64,000 nucleotides of DNA, from NCBI GenBank assembly GCA_017871115.1, contig JAFCIZ010000007.1:558001-622000 (forward strand). Direction: 5' to 3'. How positions within the stretch are numbered: the first letter of the stretch is position 1; each line of letters begins with the position of its first letter. Positions 41,406-52,454 of the stretch are shown here, piece after piece. A model generated the notes under the pieces. It saw nothing but the letters and a program-made list of their open reading frames with translations. It had not been told where the DNA came from and ran no database searches. The translations under genes were made by a program, and so were the position numbers. Source of the stretch: Cunninghamella blakesleeana (Eukaryota > Mucoromycota > Mucoromycetes > Mucorales > Cunninghamellaceae).

Positions 41406-44005
41406 ATGACATCTAAAGACATTATACCAGAAGAAGCATTTGCTAATATTGTACAACAACATTTAGTCACTGGGGATACACAAGACGATCAGTTACCAAT
41501 ATCAACTGTAACTCAAGAAGATGAATCTACTAACACTAATAATAATACTACTACTACTACTATTGTACCTGAAACAGTAACAAATAATAATAATAGTAGT
41601 AATAGTGAAAGCACTACTATGGAAGAAGGAATTTCTGTTCCTTATCATTTATCTGGCGCTGCTATTACTCATGACATTTATTCTCATGCCAATCACTTGA
41701 TTCAACAACACCAACAACAGCTACATAGATCTAAATCAACTAATGATATTCGTATTAAAGGTGGTAAAATTATTCATGAAGGAGAAGAAAATCCTACCGA
41801 AGACTCATTTGAAAATTTAGATAAACCTGGTGGGTTTAGAAGGTTCCATATATTACAGCAACAGCGTCTATTGCAACAAACAAATAACCATAACCATGCT
41901 ATTCAACAACAGCAACAGCAATCTAAAAATAATTCTAGTAGCTCTAATTCACCTTCCACCTCAGCTTACCATGAATTATTTAGACCCAACTCTATAAACT
42001 CTCAAGAATCTTATACTATTACTGATTATACCGATTTATATAGACAGCCTTCTTTAGCTCAATCTATATCTATGACATTTAAAAATCAAGAAGAACAATA
42101 TCATTTCCTTTCCTCGCAATCCAATAAAAAAACTCGCCACTTTCTAGAATATTTAGTAGTAACCTCATTAATGGATCATTTTGCTGGAGAATCATTGACA
42201 GATAGTGAAAATGAAGATGAAGAAGAAAATCAAGTGGATGAAGAAAACCCGTCTATCTCTGAACAAACACCTTTACTTTTATCATCTCATCATCACCATA
42301 AACAATCAGCACTATTTAACAAACAACAGCGGCCTCTTCCTCCGATAAATCAAAGAAGAAAGTTAAAAAGGCAAATGTCGGGAATGAAACCAACAGATCA
42401 TAAAGCAAATACAACAAAGACCGTATTTTTATTATTTAAAGCATTTATTGGTAGTGGAATTTTATTTCTTCCAAGAGGATTTAGTAACGGCGGATTGTTC
42501 TTTTCTATTTTTCTTATTTGGTTCATGGGCGGTGTCTCTCTTTATTGCTTTTTATTGTTACTTGATTGTAAAAATTATATTAGTGGAAGTTACGGTGATA
42601 TAGGTGAAGCTACTTATGGAAAATGGATGAGGCAAATTGTGCTTTTTTCTATTGCTATATCACAGGTAAAATTGATATATATATATAAGGAAAAATAAAG
42701 GAAAACGAAAAGAAGAAAATTTACCTAATGAAGATTTTTTTTTTACTATTATTATTATTTTATAGTTAGGGTTTGTTTGTGGCGGAACTATTTTTATTAT
42801 TGAAAACGTTATTGAAGCTGTAAAAGGATTATCTCATGGTGCTATTAACCTTTCATCAAATAGTTTGTTAATATGGATTTGTGTTTTGTTAATGCCATTT
42901 GTTTTAATTCGTAAAATTGCCAAATTGTCACCCACAGCACTTTTATCTGATGTCTTGATCATTACAGGATTATTAGTTTTACTCACTTATGATCTTTTGC
43001 AGTTATTTGTTTATAACCCAAGAGAGTTTTCATCCTTACCTCCTACACCAGGGCCAAATTTAATATGGGGTTTTAATCCAGTCCATTACTCTGTTTTTAT
43101 TGGAACTGCCGTTTATTCATTTGAAGGCATTGGTAATTAAAAATATAAAAATATATAAAGGCTTAAAAACATGTAAAAAGTTTTTTACTAAAAATATATA
43201 ATAAACTAAAAAAGAGAGCGAACAAACACTCATAAATTGAATCTTTTTTTATTTTTTTATTTTTTTATTTATATAGGCTTGATCATTCCTATTCGTGATG
43301 CTATGGAAAAGCCACAAGATTTCCCCAAAGTACTAACATTTGTCATGATCTTGGTAGCTTTTACATTATGTTCTGTCGGGTCTTTGGGTTATTTAGCATA
43401 CGGTTCCAATGTAGAAACAGTTGCATTATTAAATTTACCTCCGGGTGTACTACCTAATTCTGTTCAGCTCGGTTATGCCATTGCTGTTCAATTATCTAAT
43501 GTGTTGGCTTTATTCCCTACTATTCGAATTGTGGAGCAAGCCCTTTTTGGTAGTCGAACGGGTAAATATAATTTACGTATTAAATGGGAAAAGAATCTAG
43601 TTCGCTTTGGAGTAGTAGTTGCTGTTGGTATTGTTGCCTTTTTTGGTGCAAATGATTTGGATAAATTTATTAGTTTAATTGGTTCCATTTGTTGTTGTAA
43701 GTGCCATTATCTATCCATTTATTTATTTATTTACGATACATTTTTTTATTTTATATTTTTTTTAAAAAAAGAGGATAAAATATTGAAATGCTATTTTATG
43801 TATTGATTATAAATACATTTTTTCTATTTTTATTTTAACTTTTTTCAAAATAGGTCCTTTAAGTTTAATATTCCCACCATTATTCCATTTAAAATTAACG
43901 ACAACAACTGGTTATAAACGATGGATTGATATGATATTGATTATTTTTGGCATATCAGTAATGATATTTACTTTATATAATACTTCAAAACAATGGGGAT
44001 CATAA
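41406..44005 (+). CDS. Vacuolar-type amino acid transporter (AVT3/AVT4, SLC36-like)
   Basis: Four exons (41406-42665, 42766-43132, 43277-43696 and 43854-44005) give 732 residues. The first ~340 residues are hydrophilic, with Asn, Gln and Ser runs, acidic stretches and a His run, and probably lie on the cytosolic side. The C-terminal half is an AAAP-family membrane domain of about 11 segments, starting with TVFLLFKAFIGSGILFLPRGF near 341; ISGSYGDIGEATYG and AVYSFEGIGLIIPIRDAME are further family landmarks. Yeast Avt3 and Avt4 have the same long N-terminal extension and export neutral or basic amino acids from the vacuole. The EQTPLLLSS segment near 286 is a plausible acidic dileucine-type sorting signal. 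Substrate cannot be told from the sequence. Confidence 0.9.
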
Positions 44006-44276
44006 CCCTAACCACATAATTGATACTCAAGCATCGCTTGTGCATGCACTTATATACATATATATTTAGTTTTATCAGTTTATTATTATTATTATTATTA
44101 ATATTTTTTAATTTATTAAATTATAAAAATATATTAATTCATAATATTTAAAAAAAAAGAAAGAAATAGAAAATGAAAATATAGTATGCTAAATAAAATA
44201 AAAATAAAAATTAAAGTTGTATGGGAATAAAATATTTTTTTAAAAAAAATTAAATGAAATAAAATGAAAAATCGGA

Positions 44277-44951
44277 TTAATAGGTAACAACAGCATATTT
44301 TTTGATCCATTGCTTGGCGTTTTCATCATCCAAACATTGGTGTAACAAGAAATGACCAATATCTTGTCTTGAAATAGTATAACCAGTTATAGTAGAATCA
44401 CTTGAACGGTACTGACCAGTCAATTCACCATTTGTTAGTAAAGAAGGACGAACAATGATCCAATCGATAGGACAAGATTTTACAATTCTGGCTTCCATTT
44501 CTTTTTTATCTTCATGAGGAGCATGTAAAGCTAAATGATATAAAGGTTTGAATAATAGGGGAACTTCTTTATGTTCAACGGCACCTGTGGTGGTAACAGC
44601 AACCAATCTCTTAGGACGTTGGCTGGGATCTTCAATAGATTGAATAGCATCAATCAGAACTTGGATAGTACGTTGGCATAATTCAGGATAAGTCATTTTA
44701 AAAGTAGCTGTAATGGTACTTCCCACAGAAAATACAACCACATCACTTCCTTCGATAGCTTTTAAGACATCCTCCTTTTTTTCAGCATCGCCTTTGATTA
44801 AAGTTAATTTAGTTTTTTCTTCTTCATCATATTCTATATTGTTTGGATTACGGACTAATAAAGTGAATTGATAATTAGGGTTGGCTTTCAATCCTTGGGA
44901 GACCATACACTTAGAAACACCTCTGCTTCCTCCGAGAACTGAAACTTTCAT
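44277..44951 (-). CDS. NAD(P)-binding Rossmann protein (NmrA/SDR-like)
   Basis: A single exon encodes 224 residues. The N-terminus forms a Rossmann nucleotide-binding motif, VSVLGGSRGVSKCM, in which GGSRGVS replaces the common GxxGxxG. Other landmarks are LLVRNP, a GDAEKKEDVLKAI segment, VVFSVGS, RLVAVTTTGA, and IVRPSLLTNG before the C-terminal GHFLLHQCL. This pattern fits the NAD(P)H-binding family PF13460, whose members act as redox-sensing regulators, epimerases or reductases. The usual Tyr-x-x-x-Lys dyad of classical SDRs is not obvious, so catalytic activity is uncertain. The gene is convergent with the amino acid transporter, with only 271 bp between stops. Confidence 0.82.
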   Translation of the reverse strand: MKVSVLGGSRGVSKCMVSQGLKANPNYQFTLLVRNPNNIEYDEEEKTKLTLIKGDAEKKEDVLKAIEGSDVVVFSVGSTITATFKMTYPELCQRTIQVLIDAIQSIEDPSQRPKRLVAVTTTGAVEHKEVPLLFKPLYHLALHAPHEDKKEMEARIVKSCPIDWIIVRPSLLTNGELTGQYRSSDSTITGYTISRQDIGHFLLHQCLDDENAKQWIKKYAVVTY

Positions 44952-46511
44952 TATATATGTTTATATAAAATAGGTAGTTGTTATTTAAAAAGAAAATAAA
45001 TCTGTAATTGTAATAGTTATAGCAATAGTAATAATAAAAAGAAGAAAGAAAGAATAAATAAAATCCTAATTTATATGTTTTTAAAAAGAGGTTACCTAAG
45101 GCTTAGCCTTACATCTTTTTTTGGGTAATAAAGAGATACGACAATATGACTCAAAAGTAAAAATAAAAGTGAATAGACGGCTTGACAAAAAAAAATATTA
45201 TCGCCAAGTAAACCAAGAGGGAGGGAGAGAAAAAATATATATTTTTATTATTTTAAGGAAAAAAGAAGTAACTGAGTTTTTTTGATTATTAAAAAAATGA
45301 AGTAAAATAAAATAGTAATCATGTTTTTATTTCACATTTTCTTTTTTCTTTTTTTTTAAGATTATTCATTAATGCAAGCAGAATAAAAAAAAAAAAAAGA
45401 GGTTTGTTCACCTTCAGGGACAAAGAGAAAGTTAAAATATTGGTGAAACTTGGCATTCCTTTTTAGGTTATACCATATCCGGGACTCGGCCAAAAAAAGC
45501 CTTAGCCCGCGAAATCAAAGTGAAAAAAATGGTAACCACCTTCAAAAGTATATGTAGAGGTTTTTTTTTAAGCAAAATATAAATATATATAAGGTATTTT
45601 GTTTAATAAGCAATTCAAAGTCATCCACTAATGGATTTTTTTCAAGTTTCAACGTGTCAATAGATATATAATAGATGTATATAAAATTAATCAAATGTCA
45701 AAAAATAAAATAAAATAAAATGGAGCAAGAATCATAAAAATCTGAATGAGCCAATTTGTATACGTAAGTCTATTTTGTATGTACATTATGTAATAAAATT
45801 ATCAAAAAACATATTATATATTCTATGCATCATCTCAAAATAACTATCCCATCTGACTATTCTTCACCATAAAAAATGAACTGTAATACAAAAATTCTAT
45901 TTATCTTTCAATTTCATACCAAGATTCATGCACGTGTATAAAATGAATGTCTATCAGTTATTGTTATATCTACGTACAAGATAAAGTTGTACAGTGTTAT
46001 TCCTAATATATACTATTTTTTTTCAATAAAATATACTAATTTATATATAAAATAAGATTTTCAACTATTAACTTAATTTTTGATTTCGATTTCGATTTTT
46101 TTTTATATAAATACAGTCAATTTACTTTTATTTTACTTTTTTTTTTCTTCATTCTCTTAATTTATATTTGTATATACAAGAAAAATTCATATAAATATAT
46201 ATACATATAAAGGTAAGTAAGCCATATACATACAGTTGTTTTATTATATATATATTATGAATTTTATTATATAAATACCTATTGCCTTTCGACAATCTGT
46301 CATCGGAGTTTTTTTTACTTTTATGTAGAAAACGAATTTTGTGCTCTTTTTTTTTATACATCACCATACTTTCTTTATTTTCTTTTACCTATCTCTTTCT
46401 CTTTCATAGTTTATTAATATATTTTTTATTATTTATTTTATATTAATTCGTAAAAAATAATGGTTATTCTATTTACATAACAAATACACCTTTTTATTTA
46501 TCTAAATAGAT
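44952..46511. other. Divergent spacer with GC-rich promoter patches
   Basis: This 1.56-kb gap separates the NAD(P)-binding gene from the GIT1-like gene. Two GC-richer patches lie on the first gene's upstream side: an inverted repeat TAAGGC-TTA-GCCTTA at 45097-45111 and a cluster with CCGGGACTCGGCC and GCCTTAGCCCGCG near 45479-45511. They share CTTAGCC. Minus-strand translation near 45800-45960 gives weak protein-like pieces (for example RWDSYFEMMHRIYNMFF) that I do not call. A TTTCGA triplicate occurs near 46083-46098. Confidence 0.5.
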
Positions 46512-48945
46512 ATGAGCGACACTCAAAAAGATAATGGTCAAGATGTTCAACATCAACAATACCAAGAAACAGTTTATATGACTGAAGGATACAGAGCAAA
46601 AAAATCATTATCTGATAAGATATCTTTAATGTTTTCAAGCATGGCTTTATTATCTGATGGTTACCAAGCCTTAATTGTTTCTTCAGTTGAAAGTTGCCTT
46701 GCTATTATTTATGGAGACCAGGTATTAACTTCTACTTTGGCTACTAGAGTTAGTAATGCACTGTTAATCGGTAAATGTGTATTTATTTATTTGTAAACCG
46801 TTATTATTTTCTAATCAACTCGCTCATATTCATATTGTTATCTTTTATATACATAAATGTAAATATATATAGGTGATATCATTGGTATGCTAGGTTTTGG
46901 TTTAATAATTGATAGACTTGGTAGAAAATTCGGTATTATTTTGTGTACTTGCCTTGTTTGTTTGGTAACTAAATAGATTATATATATATGCATATAACCA
47001 TTTTATTTTTTTAAAAAGTAATACCAAAATTTAATTATTGTTATTATTTTATATATATATTTAAAATAAAAAACAACAATAGGGTATTATATTAGCAACT
47101 GCTTCAAGTGGTGTTACACCTACAGGTTTAATTTGGATGCTTATTATTAGTCGTGGTATTACCGGTTGTGGTAAAGTTGTTTTTTTCTATTTTTTAATAA
47201 AAGGTTTTATTAAATAATACTTTATGCTTACATTTTTAACTATTTCAATAGGTGTGGGAGGTGAATACCCTTGTAGGTATGTATAGTTATGAAATACAAT
47301 ATAATAGTAAATTAAAATGATCATATATTTTTATTCATTTATTCATGGTGATTTTTACTTTATTACATTTACTCTATTAATAACTAGCTCTGTTACTGCT
47401 GGTGAAGCTGCTGAAGAATCCGGTCGTAGTCGTGGTTTTTGGTTAATTGTTAGTGGTAATTTCGTTATTGAGTAAGTTTTCTTAAATTTATTATTTTTTT
47501 ATTCTTAAAAAAAAGAAAATAGCATTAACAAAAACCTAAATATGAACACTAATTAACAGTATTTACTTTCATTCTCATTCTATTTTTGAATATATAAATT
47601 TAGCTGTGGATTTTTACTAGCTTCTATAGTCCCTGTTATTTTATTAGCTATTTGTGGTATGGGTGGACTTGAAGTAGTATGGCGTTTATCTATTGGTCTT
47701 GGTTTGATTATTCCAGTTTCTTTATTATTCTTTCGCCTTAAAATGCTTAATTCTGAAGCTTATAGAAAAGAAGCTTTAAAGAAAAATGTGCCTTACTTTT
47801 TAATTTTCAAACATTACTGGCCAAAATTACTTGTTACTGGCGGTATTTGGTTTTTGTAAGTCTATATATATATATATATATATTATGGTATTTAATTTAA
47901 CACAAACATTTGTTTTTATTTTATTTTACTTTTTAAAAAAATCACGGTTAGATATGACTTTATTATTTATACATTTGGTATATTCTCTAATACTATCCTT
48001 CAATTAGCTGTTCCTAGCAATTCCTTAATGCAAACATTTCAATGGAATATTGTCCTTAATGTATTCTATCCATTCGGTGCCTTAGCTGGTGCTTTTGTTG
48101 TCGACCGCATTGGTAGAAAATATTTATTAGGTGGTTGTTTTATCCTTCAAGCTATCATTGGTATCATTATAGGTGCTTTGGCTGATAAAATTATTGCTAT
48201 ATTCCCGTTGTTTGTTATTCTTTATGGTATTTTCCTTTTCTTGGGTGAAGCAGGTCCTGGTGATGTAAGTAAAATAATTAAGAATAACAATACATATAAC
48301 AGCTAAATGAAAATGAAAAAAGAAAAAAAAAAATAGAAAGAAATATTATATTAATTGTTATATTTTAAATAGGTAACTATCTTAATCTCTGCTGAAATGT
48401 ATCCAACAGCTATTCGTGGTACTATGTTTGGTTTATCTGCCGCTCTTGGAAAAGGTAGTCTATTTTTTTTTTAAAAAAATAATAATTCAAATCATTTTCT
48501 ATTATTCATTATATATATTTAATTATTGTTAATTAATTAGCTGGTGCTGCCATTGGTACTCAAGTATTTAAACCTATCCTTTCCGCATTAACTGAAAGAA
48601 CTGGGGACGATATAAAAGCCCAAGGTTATGTTTTTATTATTGGATCATGTATTGCCATCCTTGCTGCCATTTTATCGATTTTATTTGTAATTTTTTAAAA
48701 ATTAAAACATAATTTAATTATTATAATAATAATAATTAAAAAAGTACATTAGGTCAATAATACTTGCATTATTTTATTTATCTACTTGTTTCTTTTTTAT
48801 CTAGGTTCCTGATTTAACCAAGGACAAGATGGAATCTCTTGATGAAGAGTTCCGCCAATTGCTTATTGATAATGGTTATGATGTCTCACAACTTGGTGTT
48901 CATGATGTTACTCCTAGTTATGAAATTGATAGTTTTAAAAAATAA
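46512..48945 (+). CDS. MFS transporter, GIT1-like (glycerophosphodiester or phosphate symporter)
   Basis: Ten exons join in frame: 46512-46770, 46873-46964, 47083-47170, 47252-47276, 47388-47471, 47604-47855, 47952-48264, 48373-48454, 48541-48686 and 48805-48945, giving 493 residues. Exon 4 is only 25 nt. The protein has 12 predicted membrane segments. Family landmarks are SLMFSSMALLSDGYQ in segment 1, the loop motif GLIIDRLGRKFG and its repeat FVVDRIGRKYL, GVGGEYPCSSVTAGEAAEE, and the late SAEMYPTAIRGT. GGEYPxSS and the following TAGEAAE are characteristic of yeast Git1 and related phosphate:H+ symporters. Likely substrates are glycerophosphoinositol, glycerophosphocholine or phosphate at the plasma membrane. 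It is the most intron-dense gene in the window. Confidence 0.88.
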
Positions 48946-49818
48946 TTGGGTATGATAACCCAATATTTATTATTTTTAGTATATTGTCATGTAATTTACT
49001 CTTTCTATTTGTTCATTTTTAACTTATAATTTAATTTTTATGCCTTATTTTTTCCCTTGATTTTTTTATTTTATTTTGTTATTAATTCTATATATATTAA
49101 AAACTTATAATGTATTAATAGAATAATTTGATCTACTTTTTAATTTCTTGTATTTACATATTATTATTATCATTGTTATTTTAACATATGAGACATGTAA
49201 AAGATTTGTATAGAAAAATAAAAACATTATATCTCAGTTGATATTCAAACTTGTCTAATGAATGCCTTTTGTTTATAAATTTTTATTTCATTTCCATATA
49301 CCATTAAACCCCCATGTCAAGTTCACTTTTAAAAGGATGTTTTTTTTTTTTAATATATATATATATATATATATACATTTTTAAAATAAGAAAGTTGGTA
49401 TTATTTTTATTCTATTTTATCTTTTAAAAGTATTAATTAATTCAATAATCACTGTACGTGTATTCACATTATAGAGCACACCTGAAGTTATTTACAGCAT
49501 AAAATAAATTGAAATTGCTTTGTAATAAAATTTATATTAAAAAAATAGGTTACTTGATAAAATGACGGGTATATCGGGAAAAAGAAAATAATCGTTTTAT
49601 TCATTTTTAATTTTTTATTAAAAAAAATTAGTTGTTTGATAAAATGAAGGGTATATCGGGAAAAAGATAATAATTGTTTCACTTGACTTTAATTTTATTT
49701 AGAAGAAAAAAAAGACATATAAAGTAATATTTCTTCTCTTCTTCTTTTCTTCTTTTTATTACTATTTTTATATATTTATTTGCACTTTTAAAAAATAAAA
49801 AATAAAAAAGTTTATATT
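48946..49818. other. Spacer with a tandem-duplicated promoter element
   Basis: The 870-bp gap between two tandem genes holds the 3' flank of the transporter and the promoter of the CoA-transferase. It includes a TA run (49354-49374), a two-copy 82-bp repeat (49541-49704) and a TTCTTCTTTTCTTC leader just before the ATG. No coding segment was seen. Confidence 0.6.
49541..49704 (+). repeat. Imperfect 82-bp tandem duplication, upstream of CoA-transferase
   Basis: Two copies lie head to tail with a period of 82 bp. By hand count 44 of the first 50 positions match (49541-49590 against 49623-49672), and similarity fades to about 60% in the remaining third. Identical in both are TTGATAAAATGA and, after one variable base, GGGTATATCGGGAAAAAGA. 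The second core ends about 150 bp before the start codon, a typical activator-site distance. The CGGG triplet-type core is compatible with a zinc-cluster factor, but that is speculative. Confidence 0.75.
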
Positions 49819-51630
49819 ATGCCAGACTATAATTTTCCAAAAGCTTGTGAAGATCTCTTTCATTCAACGGTTTTAGAAAATAATAAAATACCACTCTCCG
49901 ATGACTTTAAAAAATTGGCAAATAAAGTAAAATTCGAAGGTACTCACGGTATTTCCATTCCTATTAATTGGCGTCTAGGTGAATCGATTAACGTTCTTAA
50001 AGCGTTTGAAGGGCTATCCATACTAGATTTGATACAAAAAAAATACAATGCAAATATAGAAAAAGGAATTACAATCAATACTGATTTAGCACAAGGGTTC
50101 CTCATGTCATTTTCTCGAAACTCATTGGTTTTAAACGATGATCAAGAAAATGGTAAAAAAGAATTTTTATATGATGAGCCTGGATATTGGAAACTACATG
50201 ATAAACTTGTTAAGCAAAAAGATTATTTTAATCATCGTATCACTTATAACTCAACCTGTACAAACATATATAAAACAAAAGATGAAAAATTTTATCATGT
50301 TCATGGTTCTTTAAACGCCTCAATTTCTCAAAAAGCACTTGGAGTACCCACAGAAGAACCTTATCCCAACACATCTTATGCTGATTCATGGCCAATATAT
50401 GATAAAGCTTGTTCTCATTTTACTGCTGAAGAACTGGATACTTTATTAAATGATCAACATGGTCAAGCTGGTACAATTTGTTATTCTAAGAATGAATATA
50501 AAAAAACAGATCAATATAAAGCAAATGAACATGTTGGATTATATGAATTACATCATATAGATGATGGTAATGCTCCTCAATGGTGGGATTTAGAAAGTAA
50601 TGGCACGGTTGAAAAACCTTTAGCTGGATTAAAAGTATTAGACATTACTAGAATTATTGCAGCCCCCACTATTACTCGTACGTTGGCTGAGTATGGTGCA
50701 AGTGTTATGAGAATTACTTCACCAAATTTACCTGATTTTTCTGCAGTAAGTTAAATTTTTTCTTAATATTATTATATTGTTTATTAATTGAAAACATCTT
50801 ATTATTATTGTTATTGCTGTTGATGTTATTATAATTAGGTTCATCTTGATACAAATAATGGTAAATGGAATTGTGAACTTGATTTCAAAAAAGAGGAAGA
50901 TTTGAAAAAACTTCAAGCATTGATATGGGAAGCAGATGTTGTTGTCACTGGGTATCGACCCTATCATTTAGATAAATACGGTCTTGGTAAAGAGCAGCTA
51001 TTAAAAGTGGCACGTGAACGCGGACGAGGTATTATTTATTGTCGTGAAAATTGCTATGGTTGGCAAGGACCTTGGGCTGATAGAATTGGATGGCAACAAA
51101 TAAGTGATGCTTGCTGTGGTGTTTCTACTGGTTTAGCTAAAGCTTTAGGTGTCGAAGGAGCGGTCAATCCTATCCTTGCAAATAGTGATTATTGTACTGG
51201 AGTTGTAGGCGCCATTGCTATTTTGCGAGCTCTTGTTGAAAGATCAACCAAAGGAGGATCTTATGTTGTTGATATAGCTATCAATTACTATAATATGTGG
51301 TTAGTGGATGAAATTGGCGAATATGATGAAGTAACTTGGAAGAAGCTATGGGAATCTAAAGGGAGATTCGAAGCAAAATATTATGATAATATGTTCCATA
51401 TGCTTCCTATTTTCCTTGATTTGCTTAAAAAATATTCTCAAAATCTATGGAACCCAAATTTCTTTGAAAGAAGACACTTATTAGATCCTTCTATTGATCT
51501 TATCGCTTTAAAACCTGTTGTACAATTTAATGATAGTAAAGTTAAACCAGGCATTACAGTTCCTGCTCGTGGAAATGGTGCTGATGCCCCTTATTGGCCT
51601 AAAGATCTCTCCGTAAAACAAGTTAAATAA
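49819..51630 (+). CDS. Class III CoA-transferase (CaiB/BaiF family)
   Basis: Two exons (49819-50745 and 50839-51630) give 572 residues. The C-terminal half begins with LAGLKVLDITRIIAAPTITRTLAEYGASVMRI, the family's N-terminal nucleotide-type fold. It continues with VHLDTNNGKWNCELDFKKEED, ADVVVTGYRPYHLDKYGLG and NPILANSDYCTGVVGAIAIL; the Asp of DYCTG (about residue 426) is the expected catalytic aspartate that forms an acyl anhydride. The first ~260 residues resemble a second, degenerate half with EGLSILDLIQK and TINTDLAQGF, as in fungal members that are about 550-600 residues long. The family moves CoA between carboxylates such as oxalate, carnitine or dicarboxylates; the substrate here is unknown. 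No clear peroxisomal PTS1 or mitochondrial signal is seen. Confidence 0.88.
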
Positions 51631-52454
51631 ATAACCAACTTTTTTAAATTTTGTTAAAAATTAAAAATAAATCTCATACAATTTTTATTAAATAATAATA
51701 AAAAGGTTTATACTATGCTTTAATATTATTTATAAAAAATCAAAAATAAATTTTTGTTTAATTTTCTTCTCTTTTCAATTTTTTTCTTTAAGCTTAAAAT
51801 AAATACTTTTATCAACCAATCTTGCACATATTTTTTTTATTGCTGTATTTTATTTTAAATAATCTTTTATTTTTATTATATTTATTTTATTAATAAAATT
51901 ATTATAAAAATTAAACCAGTAATTACATGATTAACAATTACCAAAATTATAAAAAATTGATCAATTTGTGGTGGATAATAAATCTCAATATTAATTTTAT
52001 TAGTTATAACCCACAAGTTAAGTATGAAAATGTGATTAATATAAATATTTGTAGCTGCGTTTTTAAAACACCGATTCGAATCGGTGTTTTAAAAACATTT
52101 TCTTACCAAATCTACATACACTATTTAGATCCTTATATTTGTATACAGATTGGCATCGTAAAAAAAAACAGGAGACATCGAATAACAAATGTGTTCATAT
52201 ATTAGTGAGTCTTTTTTTTTTTAATTATGTTACTCTTTCAATTTTTGTATAATAAAATAATATATAAAAAAATTGAGAGAATTACTTTATAGTAAAATGA
52301 TATTTTTTATAAACGAAAATGGATAAATAAAATGAAAATAATCATGAAAGTTTAATATACAAATCAAAGTTAATTACTATGAATTAACTTCAAAAAAAAA
52401 AAAAAAAGAATGATAATGATAATGATAATAATAATATAAAGTTGAAAATATAAA
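51631..52454. other. Convergent spacer with a perfect palindrome
   Basis: This 820-bp region lies between two convergent stop codons. It is AT-rich apart from a perfect 38-bp palindrome at 52059-52096. A plus-strand open frame at 51927-52205 runs through the palindrome but its composition is not protein-like. Both 3' untranslated regions probably lie here. Confidence 0.6.
52059..52096. repeat. Perfect 38-bp palindrome
   Basis: Each 19-base arm is exact with no spacer; the left arm is GTTTTTAAAACACCGATTC and the axis lies inside TTCGAA. It is far more GC-rich at its centre than the surroundings. It could form a stable hairpin in RNA from either strand, which in this convergent position would affect the ends of both genes. 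No second copy was seen in the window. Confidence 0.95.

Noticed and set aside
41406..51630. Metabolic gene cluster of transporter, reductase-like, GIT1-like and CoA-transferase genes
   Set aside because: Families are unrelated, spacing is ordinary, there is no biosynthetic core enzyme, and relatives are generally dispersed housekeeping genes.
52068..52087. tRNA T-arm-like sequence in the palindrome centre
   Set aside because: The GGTTCGAATCC-like look comes from palindromic symmetry; no D arm, anticodon arm or acceptor is present.
51927..52205. 92-codon open frame across the palindrome
   Set aside because: The composition follows the AT-rich spacer, the palindrome dominates its centre, and no similarity to a protein is visible.
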